From Candidatus Baltobacteraceae bacterium (GTDB lineage Bacteria; Vulcanimicrobiota; Vulcanimicrobiia; Vulcanimicrobiales; Vulcanimicrobiaceae): a DNA stretch of 64,000 nt. Of this stretch, positions 43,048 through 51,857 are shown one piece after another (positions within the stretch are counted from its first letter, which is position 1; each line of letters begins with the position of its first letter). Below the pieces are notes generated by a model, which ran no database searches, had not been told where the DNA came from, and worked only from the letters and a program-made list of their open reading frames with translations. Made by a program: the position numbers and the translations under genes. The stretch is taken from NCBI GenBank assembly GCA_036559195.1, contig DATBTN010000060.1, positions 35,102 through 99,101 of the forward strand, given 5' to 3'.

Positions 43048-44268
43048 GTGGAGTCTTCCGCGGAACATGAGTTACGGACCTTTTGGGCATACTACCGCAT
43101 GCCGAACCCACCGCGCCTGTACGCCTGGTTCACTGAGGCCCGCGTCACCTACTGGCTCAAGACGCTTCTGCTGGTCATCGCGGCGGCGTACGTACTCGGC
43201 GGCATCCTCACGTTTCTGGCGCGCATCGAGACGATCGTCGTGATCCTGATCGCGTCGATCTTCTTTGCCTACCTGCTCTATCCCGTGATTCGAGCGTTGA
43301 ATCGGCGATTGCCGCTGATCGGCGCGATCCTGGTCGTTTACGGTTCGCTCTTCGTGCTCTTCGCGTTGGCGGCGTTCTTCATCATCCCGCCGCTTTCGAC
43401 CGACATCTCCACGATCGTCCAAGGGTACCCGCGCGCGATCGCGACCGCGCAAAATGCGCTACGCAACCCCTCGACGCCGTACATCTCACACCTGCCGCAG
43501 TGGCTGCGCAATACGCTGGCCAACGTCCCCGGAGAGCTGCAAGCCTGGGTGCGGGTGCACGGCTCGGACGCCGCGGTCGGGGCGCTCACCGTTTTGACCG
43601 GAACGTTGAGCGCCGTTGCAGCGATGGTTATCGTGCCGGTTCTCTCGGCATACTTGCTGATGGATTCGGAGAACCTCAAGCGGTATTCGATGGGATTGAT
43701 TCCGCAATCCAAACGCGAAAAATCGCTCGAGGTACTCTCCGAACTCGAACAAGTTATCGGCGGATTTATCCGCGGACAAATCTTGGTCGGCGCGTCGGTC
43801 GGCATCCTCATCACCGTCATGCTGATGATCATGCACGTACCGTACGCGCTGCTTATCGGCGTGGGCGCCGCCGTGCTCGACGTCATTCCATACGTCGGCG
43901 CAGTGGCCGCATTCATTCCGGCCGTGCTGCTCGCCGCTTTCACCAACGGCCCCATCAACGCACTCATCGTTGCGGGGTTGTTCATCGCCATATTCCAGGC
44001 CGAGGGCAATTTTATTGCCCCGCACATCGTGAGCCGCACCGTTTCTTTGAGCCCGCTCGCCGTGCTGCTTGCGATTCTGATCGGCGGCGATTTGATGGGC
44101 GTGGTCGGCATGTTCATCGCCGTTCCGGTGGCGGGCATCTTGCGCGTCGTGGCCTATCACGTAATCCCGCCGAAGGCCAGCGCCGAAGAAGCGCAGCCCG
44201 CGCTGACGGAGGCCCCGCGCGAGGCGCCGCTCGACGAGCCGGCGCCCGAAGCCGCCGTCGAAACCTAA
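43048..44268 (+). CDS. AI-2E family transporter (PerM-like)
   Basis: 406 residues with eight predicted helices. Conserved features: RIETIVVILIASIFFAYLLYPV at the first pair of helices and IVAGLFIAIFQAEGNFIAPHIVSRTVSLSPL with the PxxxxxxxxLxPL pattern. This family includes TqsA exporters and Na+/H+ antiporter-like proteins; substrate not set. The GTG at 43048 is used, but an ATG at 43099 is an alternative start. Acidic Pro/Glu/Ala tail at the C-terminus. Confidence 0.88.
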   Translation: MESSAEHELRTFWAYYRMPNPPRLYAWFTEARVTYWLKTLLLVIAAAYVLGGILTFLARIETIVVILIASIFFAYLLYPVIRALNRRLPLIGAILVVYGSLFVLFALAAFFIIPPLSTDISTIVQGYPRAIATAQNALRNPSTPYISHLPQWLRNTLANVPGELQAWVRVHGSDAAVGALTVLTGTLSAVAAMVIVPVLSAYLLMDSENLKRYSMGLIPQSKREKSLEVLSELEQVIGGFIRGQILVGASVGILITVMLMIMHVPYALLIGVGAAVLDVIPYVGAVAAFIPAVLLAAFTNGPINALIVAGLFIAIFQAEGNFIAPHIVSRTVSLSPLAVLLAILIGGDLMGVVGMFIAVPVAGILRVVAYHVIPPKASAEEAQPALTEAPREAPLDEPAPEAAVET

Positions 44269-44275
44269 CGGCGCG

Positions 44276-45166
44276 CTAGCGCCAAATCCCCGCAATCGGC
44301 GTGGCACCGGCGGACGAACCCAGGGGCGGCAGGCCAAAGAACGATTCGATCGTGCGCAACACGTGGTAGTGTGAAATCACGACGTCGTAACGGCCCGGCC
44401 GCACCATCGGCCCGATGAAGAGCGTTGGAATATGGTTCGTAAGCGGCTTGCTGCTTTCGTCCCAGGTAACGATCACCAGCGTGTTGTGAAGCTCTGCCCA
44501 CGCGACGAGCGGAGCCACGTTACGGCGCAGCCATGCGTCCGCGCGCGCGATGCTCGCGCTATGCATGTCGTCGAGTTCGTTGGGAATGAGAAACGCGACC
44601 GTCGGCAAGTTCGCGTACGGAGGAAAACGCGAAAACGGTTGGCTTTCTGAAGCGGGCACGGAGGAAAAGTGCGTCCACGGAGCGTGTTTGCGCGCGTACG
44701 AGCCGGCGCTGCATCCGGAATAACCCGGCTCCGGGAGGCCCTCGGCGTAGCCGGTGAAGCTCTTCCCGGCACGTCGAAGTTCGGCTCCGAGATTCGGGGC
44801 GTCCGTCGGAATTCCGGCGACCGCGCAAGCGTCGCCGTTGGAGTTGACGCGGCCGGCAAAGAGCGCGAAATAGTTCGGCTGGCTCGGATGCGCGACGCCG
44901 TACGAACGCGTGAACAGGGCGCCTCGCGCGATCAGTTCGTTGAGGTAGGGCGCATCCTTCGTGTCGCCGACGATATCTTCGTACGCCTTGTTCTCTTCGA
45001 CGATCACGATCACGTGTGCCGGCCGCACCGGCATGTGCCCGGCCTTAGCGATGGGCAGCGGCGGAAGCTCGGTTAGCCGCGTGTGTCCCGACCGAAAATA
45101 CAAGAAGGCCGCCGCCGCGATAACGAGCACGAGCGCCACACCGGCGATCCACCAGATCCTCCGCAT
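44276..45166 (-). CDS. Membrane-anchored phosphoesterase (AcpA/PLC family)
   Basis: 296 residues. N-terminal anchor helix (MRRIWWIAGVALVLVIAAAAFLYF, residues 1-24) then the phosphoesterase fold of PF04185: HVIVIVEENKAYEDIVG with the metal-binding Glu and Asn, SYGVAHPSQPNYFALFAG, VTWDESSK and ISHYHVLRTIESFFGLPPLG. These proteins hydrolyse phosphate monoesters or phospholipids outside the cytoplasm. ATG at 45166 gives a clean anchor. Confidence 0.87.
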   Translation of the reverse strand: MRRIWWIAGVALVLVIAAAAFLYFRSGHTRLTELPPLPIAKAGHMPVRPAHVIVIVEENKAYEDIVGDTKDAPYLNELIARGALFTRSYGVAHPSQPNYFALFAGRVNSNGDACAVAGIPTDAPNLGAELRRAGKSFTGYAEGLPEPGYSGCSAGSYARKHAPWTHFSSVPASESQPFSRFPPYANLPTVAFLIPNELDDMHSASIARADAWLRRNVAPLVAWAELHNTLVIVTWDESSKPLTNHIPTLFIGPMVRPGRYDVVISHYHVLRTIESFFGLPPLGSSAGATPIAGIWR

Positions 45167-45240
45167 CAAAAAACCAGCGCCTCCCCCTTGCGTCGATGCA
45201 CCGATACGGAAATGACCGTTCGAGGGCGAAGTACGCAAAA

Positions 45241-46926
45241 GTGAATAGTAACGACGAGAATGTATCCGCACCTTCCGAGCAGCTAGCGAGCGACGGCTTC
45301 GGCACGCTCGGCCTCCACCCGGGACTCGTGAGTGCGGCCGCGGCGCTCGGCTACGAAGAGCCGACGGCGATCCAGCGGGAGGCTATTCCTCCGCTGCTCG
45401 GCGGACGCGACGTTCTCGGACAAGCCGCCACGGGAACCGGCAAAACGGCGGCGTTCGCGCTGCCGCTCCTGCATCGCATCGGCGCCGCGGGCGAAGCCGC
45501 ACGCACCGTTCGCGGGCTCATCTTGGTCCCGACGCGCGAGCTTGCGATGCAGGTGGCCGAAGCCGTGCATAAATACGGGCGTCTGCTCCAGGTGAGCGTG
45601 CTGCCGATCTACGGCGGCCAATCGCTCTCGCAACAGCTGCGCGCGCTTCGCCGCGGCGTCGACGTGGTGGTCGCGACGCCGGGTCGCGCGCTCGATCACA
45701 TTCGACGCGGCACGCTCGATTTGGGAACGGTCGAATTTCTCGTGCTCGACGAAGCCGACGAGATGCTCGACATGGGCTTTGCCGACGAACTCGAGGCGAT
45801 CGTCGCAACGCTGCCGGCCGAGCGGCAAAGCGCGCTCTTCTCGGCGACGCTCGCGCCGCGCATCAAGTCGATTGCCAAACGCTACCTGCGCGATCCCGTA
45901 CACGTGACCATCGCCAACGAAACGGCGGCTCCCGGAAAAAAACCGCGCATTCGCGAAGTCGCGTACGTCGTGCAGCGCGCGCACAAGGCCGCGGCACTCG
46001 CACGCGTGATCGATATGGAAGCGCCGACGTCGGCGATCGTTTTTTGCCGCACGCGCACCGAGGTCGACGAATTGACCGAAACGCTGGGCGGGCGCGGCTA
46101 CCAGGCCGAGGCGATCCACGGCGGGCTCTCGCAGGAACAACGCGACCGCGTGCTGCGCCGTTTTCGCGAGGGCATCTCCGAGATTCTGGTGGCGACCGAC
46201 GTCGCTGCGCGCGGGCTCGATATCGAACATCTCTCGCACGTCGTCAACTTCGACGTGCCCTCGTCTCCCGACGCCTACGTGCATCGCATCGGCCGCACGG
46301 GCCGGGCTGGCAAAGAGGGCGTTGCGATCACGCTCGCCGAGGCGCGCGAACATCGTCTCCTGCGCAATATCGAGCAGCACACCAAACGCAAGATCTCGAT
46401 CGAGTCCGTGCCCACCGCGCACGACCTGCGCGCGCGGCGGCTCGATCTCACCCGGGCGGCCTTAAAAGAAGCGCTCGATGCCGGCGGCCTCGAGAAGTAT
46501 CGGCTCGTGGTCGAGTCGCTGGCCGCCGAACACGACGTGCTCGATCTGGCCGCCGCGGCCGTCAAACTCGCCGATCAAGTACGCGACGGCGGTGAAAAGG
46601 ACGATGCGGATATTCCGACGGTTGCGACGTTCTTGATTCCCAAAGAACGCACGAAGCCGGCGCCGAACGTGCGCGGCGCCGCGCAGGACGTCACGAAGAT
46701 CTATGTAGGCGTGGGCCGCAACGCCGGCATTCGGCCAGCCGACCTGGTCGGTGCGATCGCCAACGAAGCGCGGATCAATTCGCGCGAGATCGGCGCGATC
46801 GATATCGCCGATCGCTTCTCGCTCGTCGAGGTGCCGGAGGCATCGGCCGACCGCATCATCGCGGCCCTGCGCGGAACCACGATTCGCGGCAAGAAAATCT
46901 CCGCCCGGCGCGATCGCGGAAAGTAG
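45241..46926 (+). CDS. DEAD-box RNA helicase with DbpA-type RNA-binding domain
   Basis: 561 residues. Motif I ATGTGKT near residue 80, motif II VLDEADE, motif III SATLA, motif V TDVAARGLDIE and motif VI HRIGRTGRAGK. The last 75 residues (KIYVGVGRNAGIRPADLVGAI) are the DbpA/CsdA RNA-binding domain. It unwinds structured RNA in ribosome assembly or cold adaptation. GTG at 45241 (VNSNDEN) is preferred, since the upstream 45 bp look noncoding. CsdA/DeaD-like. Confidence 0.92.
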   Translation: MNSNDENVSAPSEQLASDGFGTLGLHPGLVSAAAALGYEEPTAIQREAIPPLLGGRDVLGQAATGTGKTAAFALPLLHRIGAAGEAARTVRGLILVPTRELAMQVAEAVHKYGRLLQVSVLPIYGGQSLSQQLRALRRGVDVVVATPGRALDHIRRGTLDLGTVEFLVLDEADEMLDMGFADELEAIVATLPAERQSALFSATLAPRIKSIAKRYLRDPVHVTIANETAAPGKKPRIREVAYVVQRAHKAAALARVIDMEAPTSAIVFCRTRTEVDELTETLGGRGYQAEAIHGGLSQEQRDRVLRRFREGISEILVATDVAARGLDIEHLSHVVNFDVPSSPDAYVHRIGRTGRAGKEGVAITLAEAREHRLLRNIEQHTKRKISIESVPTAHDLRARRLDLTRAALKEALDAGGLEKYRLVVESLAAEHDVLDLAAAAVKLADQVRDGGEKDDADIPTVATFLIPKERTKPAPNVRGAAQDVTKIYVGVGRNAGIRPADLVGAIANEARINSREIGAIDIADRFSLVEVPEASADRIIAALRGTTIRGKKISARRDRGK

Positions 46927-46947
46927 ACGATGCACTTCGACGATCGC

Positions 46948-47253
46948 CTATAACAAGATGTCGTAGTGTTGCGCCGCTTCGTCAAAGCGTTTCAAGACTT
47001 CGCGGGCGTGCGGCGGTACGACCGACCGTTCGTAGGTTTCGCCCGCGAACGCTTTGACCGAGTCGAGCGAATCGAATCGCATAATGGTGACGAATTCGAC
47101 TTCGTCTCCAAGGTCGCGACGTCCAACCGTGATGCCTCGATAGCCGGCGATCTCGCGAGCGGCGATTCCCGGGGTAACTTCGTTCAAGAGCAATCGTTCG
47201 TATGCGTCGGCGTTCTGCGGCGTCGTCCAGCCACGCCATATTCTAGTGATCAT
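46948..47253 (-). CDS. Antibiotic biosynthesis monooxygenase (ABM)-like small protein
   Basis: 101 residues. MITRIWRGWTTPQNADAYERLL, GYRGITVGRRDLGDEVEFVTIMRFDSLDSVKAF and the final EVLKRFDEAAQHY match the ferredoxin-like dimeric ABM/DUF fold, which often binds small organic molecules or haem. ATG at 47253. Its start faces the sigma-factor remnant to the right. Confidence 0.8.
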   Translation of the reverse strand: MITRIWRGWTTPQNADAYERLLLNEVTPGIAAREIAGYRGITVGRRDLGDEVEFVTIMRFDSLDSVKAFAGETYERSVVPPHAREVLKRFDEAAQHYDILL

Positions 47254-47481
47254 CGTCGCCGCTTCTTCGTTGCCGCGCAGGCGGCCTACGCGGGCAATGC
47301 GCTGCCCGTTGGCCTTGTGCGCGAAGGCGCTGCCGCGACCCGGCGCGTAGAACTCGTCATGCTCAACGGATTGCTCCACGCGGTCGCACTCGAAACGGCC
47401 GGCGGCCGCATCACCTCGATCTACGCGATGCGCAACCCGGAAAAACTACGCACGCTGCACGCCCACTTCATGACGAGCTAA
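47254..47481 (+). pseudogene. Remnant of an ECF41/SigJ-type sigma factor (C-terminal SnoaL-like domain only)
   Basis: The open frame ends with VELVMLNGLLHAVALETAGGRITSIYAMRNPEKLRTLHA-type sequence: a VNG...L motif, GRITSIY and NPEKL are the signature ending of the SnoaL-like domain fused to ECF41 sigma factors. Regions 2 and 4 are absent, and the sequence to the left belongs to the ABM gene on the other strand. There is no credible start codon or Shine-Dalgarno. A truncated relic, probably cut at about 47250. Confidence 0.6.
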
Positions 47482-47487
47482 CTCGAC

Positions 47488-48228
47488 GTGCATCTATCCC
47501 GGGCGTTCGCACTGCTGGCCGCATCGCTGTGCGTCGTTGCTTGCTCGCCGACGAGCAATTGGGTCGTCGCAAGGGAACTGCACGAGCAATTAGCGGACGA
47601 ATTTCATGGGTGCGTTCCCCTAGGTTGGAATCCCGTGCGTTTGGACGACGGGTCGCTTTTTCCGAGTTACAATTCCGAGATCACCGAAAGCGACTGGTAC
47701 TTACCGCCGCCGTGGCTCGCGCAGGCTCCTCGCAATCTCAAGACTCCCGACGCGCGCGTTGCACGCGTCATGCTCGAAAAGTTAGCCGCAGCCGGGATGG
47801 TGAGCAAAGAGACCACGCGCGATGGAGCCCACTACCATATAACGATGGCGGCGTTCGCCTATCTAGACATCCGAAATCAGCGCGGCGACAATCGGATGGA
47901 ACGGCCCTTTCTGTGTTATTCAAAGCTGGTGCCGCACCGAATCGTTTGGACGCAGCCAATACATTACGAACGAGACGGCAACGGCCCGAACCGGGTGGCC
48001 GTCTTTCGCACGGCTTTCGACTGGACTCCGAGCCCGAGCGCCGCGTGGGCAAACGACGACTTTATCCAGTCGCATAGCGTGATTTTAGGCCCCACCGAGA
48101 GCCCCGCGATCGCGAAATTCGTTTTACGCAACAAGACGTGGTATATCGAGAGTCTTTCCGGATCTGCAGCGGGCCACATCGTAAATCCGCGGGTCTGGCC
48201 GAGCTGCCGTACCGGTTCTAATTGCTAG
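47488..48228 (+). CDS. Lipoprotein of unknown function
   Basis: 246 residues. The N-terminus MHLSRAFALLAASLCVVACSP has a lipobox (VVAC). No family recognised; several Trp and Tyr (ESDWYLPPPWLAQ) suggest a secreted globular domain. Start is GTG at 47488. Codon use and GC are lower than the surrounding genes, in line with an accessory origin. Confidence 0.65.
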   Translation: MHLSRAFALLAASLCVVACSPTSNWVVARELHEQLADEFHGCVPLGWNPVRLDDGSLFPSYNSEITESDWYLPPPWLAQAPRNLKTPDARVARVMLEKLAAAGMVSKETTRDGAHYHITMAAFAYLDIRNQRGDNRMERPFLCYSKLVPHRIVWTQPIHYERDGNGPNRVAVFRTAFDWTPSPSAAWANDDFIQSHSVILGPTESPAIAKFVLRNKTWYIESLSGSAAGHIVNPRVWPSCRTGSNC

Positions 48229-48519
48229 CAAAACGCCCGATCGAGATGTCGATCGGCCTTGCATCAGATCCTTCAAGAGCAGAGCGCGATGAGCTCGGCG
48301 ATGGTTTGAGCAGCGCGGCTGCACATAAGCGCGTCGCGATGATTAGTGCGAAAGCTATCAAAGCGCAAGGCGGGTATCAGCGTCTCTGCGGCCCAATCCA
48401 AAGCGAGGGGTGCGTCGAATTAAGCCGCGATCGGCTAGGAGTTTGGGTCGCTTCTCGTCCGGCGTTAACAGCCGACCCGGGCAAACTCGCGCGATGCCCT
48501 CGAAGGGAGAGGAATAACA
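48229..48519. other. Intergenic stretch, nothing identified
   Basis: 291 bp between two plus-strand genes. A 102-residue frame crosses it but has no Shine-Dalgarno, no recognised motif and overlaps the next gene; I do not call it. No hairpin terminator or repeat is obvious. Confidence 0.5.
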
Positions 48520-49239
48520 TTGATCGATGATCCTCTGAAATTTGCAGCCGAATCTTGGTACGGCTACGGGGAATGGACGGCTCCATACTGGTTCATCGGG
48601 CCTGAGCCTGGGATGGCAAAAAGTGAAGGCGACAATCTATTAGAGCGCTGCGAGGCATGGGCAAAGCTCGGTTCGCCGGAGTTGCTCGACTGTAGGTCGC
48701 ATCACGTCGCCCTCAGGCACACGAAATGGCATGTACGCTCAAGGCGCATGGCAGTTCCCGTTAACGGTCACTCGATGCGACCGCCGACCCAGAGCACCTG
48801 GCGTCGTCTAATTACGTTGCTGCTTGCGTTTAAGGGCGAGCGCACCGACAACGATGCCATTGGGGAGTATCAGGCGGCTGACTGGGGATCTGCACGCGGC
48901 GAGACCGTTGTTGCGGAGCTCTCCGCGCTCGCGGCGAACAGTCTGGCCGTCGAACGCGATCGAGATGCCTTCCGAAGAGAGCGATGCGCGCACATTCGCG
49001 AACGGCTGCTCGAGCACAGACCAACGTTCGCCCTCATGTACGGGCTCGGGGCCGAGCGGTGGTACGAAGTGATCGCCGGCTGCTCCTTCGACGCTGAAGG
49101 GTATGCATGGGCCGGCGACACGCTGTGTGTTCTAGTTGAACATCCCACAGCAATTCCGGGAAAGCCGCAGGAATGGTGGGTCGCAAGGGGTTGGGAGATA
49201 CGAACTATGGTTAACGCGCGTTCATCGCGTGGGTCGTAG
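48520..49239 (+). CDS. Orphan protein with possible uracil-DNA-glycosylase-like fold
   Basis: 239 residues. YWFIGPEPGMAKSEGDNLLER near residue 23 resembles the UDG-superfamily motif 1 region (I-x-G-x-x-P-G), and ETVVAELSALAANSL plus RPTFALMYGLG fit the core strands of that fold. The catalytic motif 2 histidine is not clear, so activity is doubtful. TTG at 48520 is chosen for the good Shine-Dalgarno GGGAGAGG 8 bp upstream. It converges with the GIY-YIG pseudogene. Confidence 0.6.
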   Translation: MIDDPLKFAAESWYGYGEWTAPYWFIGPEPGMAKSEGDNLLERCEAWAKLGSPELLDCRSHHVALRHTKWHVRSRRMAVPVNGHSMRPPTQSTWRRLITLLLAFKGERTDNDAIGEYQAADWGSARGETVVAELSALAANSLAVERDRDAFRRERCAHIRERLLEHRPTFALMYGLGAERWYEVIAGCSFDAEGYAWAGDTLCVLVEHPTAIPGKPQEWWVARGWEIRTMVNARSSRGS

Positions 49240-49265
49240 TCGCCGCTCGTCGATTTCAATTACTG

Positions 49266-50108
49266 TTTAGGCCGATAGATCGCGACTGCAGTTTGTTCTT
49301 CTAGTGGCGTTTTCGAGGTTCCGGATGTCCTGTTCGGTCATCGAACTTCCGGCAACTTCTAGAATCGACACCTGAAAGGCGCTCGGCTCGCGACCTCATG
49401 AGTTGGATGTTACCACCGTGGCCGTTGTCGGCCTACTCAGCCCAACGACCGTAAGATCCATTTTCGCCGTACGCAGAACTGATGTAATGTTTTCGGTCAC
49501 GCGGACAGGTTAAAACATACACGCCTTTTGCAATGCGCAACATGTTGATCCATGCTTGCGGTAGCGTCTCGATGCGGAGAATTGCGAGATGAACTTTAGA
49601 TATCCGGGAACGAGTATTCAAGGGCTTTCTTCAATTCGATGATCGCTTTGTCGTTCCGATCGGCGTACTGACACCACGCGAGATGGCCGCGTCCCCAGTC
49701 AATTACAAGACGACCCTCGTAGAGCGCCAGAACCGGGTTTTTCGTTGTCTCGAAGAGATGGTGCTCTCCAGGCTCTGATGTCTTGCCGTTTGTGGGCCAC
49801 TCAAGCGCCATCGTCGTGGGGCCGAGGTTCCGGATATCGTACAGACCGACAAAAAGCGTGTCACCTTGCGGCGTGACGATAAACGAGGCCCAATGGGCGG
49901 AATTGCGAAGGCCGTCGTCAGACTGATACGACTGATAGCGTTCAAACTCGTGCGGGGTGTCGCGCCACAGCTCGTAGAGGGAACGTCCTGGAAGCGAATC
50001 TTTGTCCCTGTGCCGCATGAGCCTCACGTTCTTCGGGTCGAACCCCGCTCGTCTCAACAAGTCGTTAAAAGAAATCTGTGGCGCTTGAAAAACGTCCGTG
50101 TCGGTCAT
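49266..50108 (-). pseudogene. GIY-YIG nuclease-family pseudogene, full-length but with three frameshifts and one nonsense codon
   Basis: Pieces in several minus-strand frames join into one protein of about 280 residues: ISFNDLLRRAGFDPKNVRLMRHRD and YELWRDTPHEFERYQSYQ (start at 50108); GRLVIDWGRGHLAWCQYADR; then after a frameshift near 49600, LPQAWINMLRIAKGVYVLT and HYISSAYGENGSYGRWAE (the GIY-YIG core GVY/YIS); an in-frame TAG at 49433 where a Tyr is expected; ADNGHGGNIQL; a shift near 49400; FQVSILEVAGSSMTEQDIRNLEN; and a last shift into KLQSRSIGLNSN, ending at 49266. The order matches the intact family. Confidence 0.85.
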
Positions 50109-50171
50109 GGCCGGTGCTTCGTTTTTATCCAGCTTTCCAACTGCTGGTCGACCGTGCGCGATGTGGCAGTC

Positions 50172-50321
50172 TTAGGCGGCGCGTGAAGAACCCCGATCCT
50201 CTGGCCGGAATCGCGGATAACGTTCGACGAGGCCGCGGTCCGAGGATGTGACCGGCTTCAGCGAGGCGACGCTGATCAGGGCGAGGTCCCGTCGGGCACT
50301 CCACAGATCGGGCGTCGGCAT
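50172..50321 (-). CDS. Small orphan frame, weakly supported
   Basis: 49 residues (MPTPDLWSARRDLALIS..., ending RGSSRAA). It lies between the tRNA-Sec and the GIY-YIG pseudogene. The surrounding 50109-50401 stretch holds nothing else I recognise. It could be a fragment of a lost gene or chance. Confidence 0.25.
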   Translation of the reverse strand: MPTPDLWSARRDLALISVASLKPVTSSDRGLVERYPRFRPEDRGSSRAA

Positions 50322-50401
50322 AGGGTGCGCCGTGTAGCAAACGGTGTAGCGAGTAGCGTGTCGCGGCGAAATCCCGCTAGCAATAAGGCGGGAAGTGATA
50401 G

Positions 50402-50495
50402 TGGCGGGAAAGTGTAGGAATCGAACCTACCAGCCGGCTTGCACCGGCCTCAGCGGTTTTGAAGACCGTGCGGACCACCAGATCCGTACTCTCCC
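50402..50495 (-). tRNA. selC: tRNA-Sec (anticodon UCA)
   Basis: 94 nt including an encoded CCA. An 8-bp acceptor stem (GGGAGAGT with ACTTTCCC, one G-U), a 6-bp D stem (CGGATC/GGTCCG), anticodon loop CTTCAAA giving UCA, a variable arm GCCGG/CCGGC and the T arm GTAGG-TTCGAAT-CCTAC. Long acceptor, long D stem and the UCA anticodon are the defining features of bacterial tRNA-Sec. It serves SelA and SelB encoded 9 kb away. Confidence 0.93.
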
Positions 50496-50643
50496 ATAGA
50501 ATGCGGAGAATTCCCATAGGGGCTACATATGCAGGCTTTGCGCTTACGTTACGGCCACGTCCTGCCGGGCTCGCAAGCGAATCCGAACTCGCGCTCGATC
50601 GATCTGTTAAACGCATGGAGCGCCGAACGCGCTGATCGCTTCG

Positions 50644-51621
50644 TTATGCGGTTTCGTGTTCTTTGCGTAACCAGCCCAGGAGTCTAGCGGTCATTTCGAC
50701 GCGATTCACCGAGCCGGTCTTGCTGATAGCATGTTTGATGTGATCCTGCACGGTCGATTCCGCCAAACACAAACGCCCGGCAATCTCAATGGCGCGATAC
50801 CCTTCGAAGAGCAGTTGCAACACCTGCACTTCGCGATCTGAAAGATGAAAATCGCGCTGCGCTGATGCGAGCGCATAACGCACGTGCAAAAGCTCGACGA
50901 GGGCCACGAGTCCGACGGCTGGACTCTCGCGCATGGGTATGGCGCGCACGACGATATTGGGCATCGGAACGACCACCTGCGTCGGCGTACCGGCCGGATC
51001 GTCCCAATTCCAATGCGCCGTCGCCTCGCGTAGAGCGACCTCGAGAAAGTCCGGTAACGCCGACGATCTCGGCGCGATGATCGCGCACATCTCGGCTAAG
51101 GCCGGATCGGGGCAGAGCCATGCGCCGAGTACGCGCAGGTCCCGATCGAGCGTGAAGATACCGAGTTGAGCGGAGCGGCGCGCGCGTACCACCTGCGCCG
51201 GCTTAACCGTTTCTCCGACTTCGGGCGAACGCATAAATTCGTACGCGCGCAGCACGCCGCGAAGTTTCTCGCCGATGGCCAGTCCCTGCGAAGCCCAGGT
51301 CGCGTCGTAGAGCACCACAACTTTGATGAGGCCGCCCGACGCGAGCGGGTGTACCGCCGAGAACGCGCGGCCGCCCACGCGCAGCGGACCGCGAGGCAGC
51401 GTTACCTCATGTTCGGCTTCGACGCTATAGAGTAATTCGAAAACGAGATTGCGCGGCAGCGGTCCGCTGGATGAACGGCGCACGAGGCGGCGGCGGATAT
51501 CGAAAATTCCGCAAATCCAGTAGTTGGCGCCGAGCCCGGTCAAAAGCCCTTCGATCCCGGCTCGGCCTCGTCCGTCGGACGAAATATTTCCTTCGAACGC
51601 AGCGAGTTCGTCGTTGGCCAT
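50644..51621 (-). CDS. LuxR-family transcriptional regulator
   Basis: 325 residues. The C-terminal HTH is LSDREVQVLQLLFEGYRAIEIAGRLCLAESTVQDHIKHA near residues 260-315, the LuxR/FixJ type. The first 250 residues have no recognised sensor domain. I use the ATG at 51621 because GGGTGG lies 5 bp upstream; a GTG at 51630 is possible. Divergent from the response-regulator pair. Confidence 0.85.
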   Translation of the reverse strand: MANDELAAFEGNISSDGRGRAGIEGLLTGLGANYWICGIFDIRRRLVRRSSSGPLPRNLVFELLYSVEAEHEVTLPRGPLRVGGRAFSAVHPLASGGLIKVVVLYDATWASQGLAIGEKLRGVLRAYEFMRSPEVGETVKPAQVVRARRSAQLGIFTLDRDLRVLGAWLCPDPALAEMCAIIAPRSSALPDFLEVALREATAHWNWDDPAGTPTQVVVPMPNIVVRAIPMRESPAVGLVALVELLHVRYALASAQRDFHLSDREVQVLQLLFEGYRAIEIAGRLCLAESTVQDHIKHAISKTGSVNRVEMTARLLGWLRKEHETA

Positions 51622-51715
51622 GTTTGCCACCCATGGAGCACACCCGCGCTCGTGATTCTAAAGAACTATCGACCCCTGCAGAAAAACACACCAAACCGTG
51701 GTAGAGATTAACGAC

Positions 51716-51744
51716 TTGAGTATGTTTTACTACTTACCTAGTAT
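51716..51744 (+). promoter_or_regulatory. Sigma-70-type promoter of the response-regulator genes
   Basis: TTGAGT, 17-bp spacer, TAGTAT in a locally AT-rich stretch. Predicted start near 51751 leaves a leader of about 107 nt before the ATG at 51858. Confidence 0.6.
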
Positions 51745-51857
51745 ACGGTATAGGGGCTAAGAACTCTAGCCGAACTGGTTGTTTTTTCATAAGGGACGCG
51801 CGACAAAAACCATCCCTCGAATCGGCAAACGCGACGATCACATCTTGGAGAAATCCT

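Noticed and set aside
48222..48530. 102-aa open frame
   Set aside because: No start signal, no motif, overlaps both neighbours.
49433..49600. Stop codon in the GIY-YIG frame as a selenocysteine site
   Set aside because: The interrupting codon at 49433 is TAG, not TGA, and sits where a Tyr is expected; further frameshifts follow.
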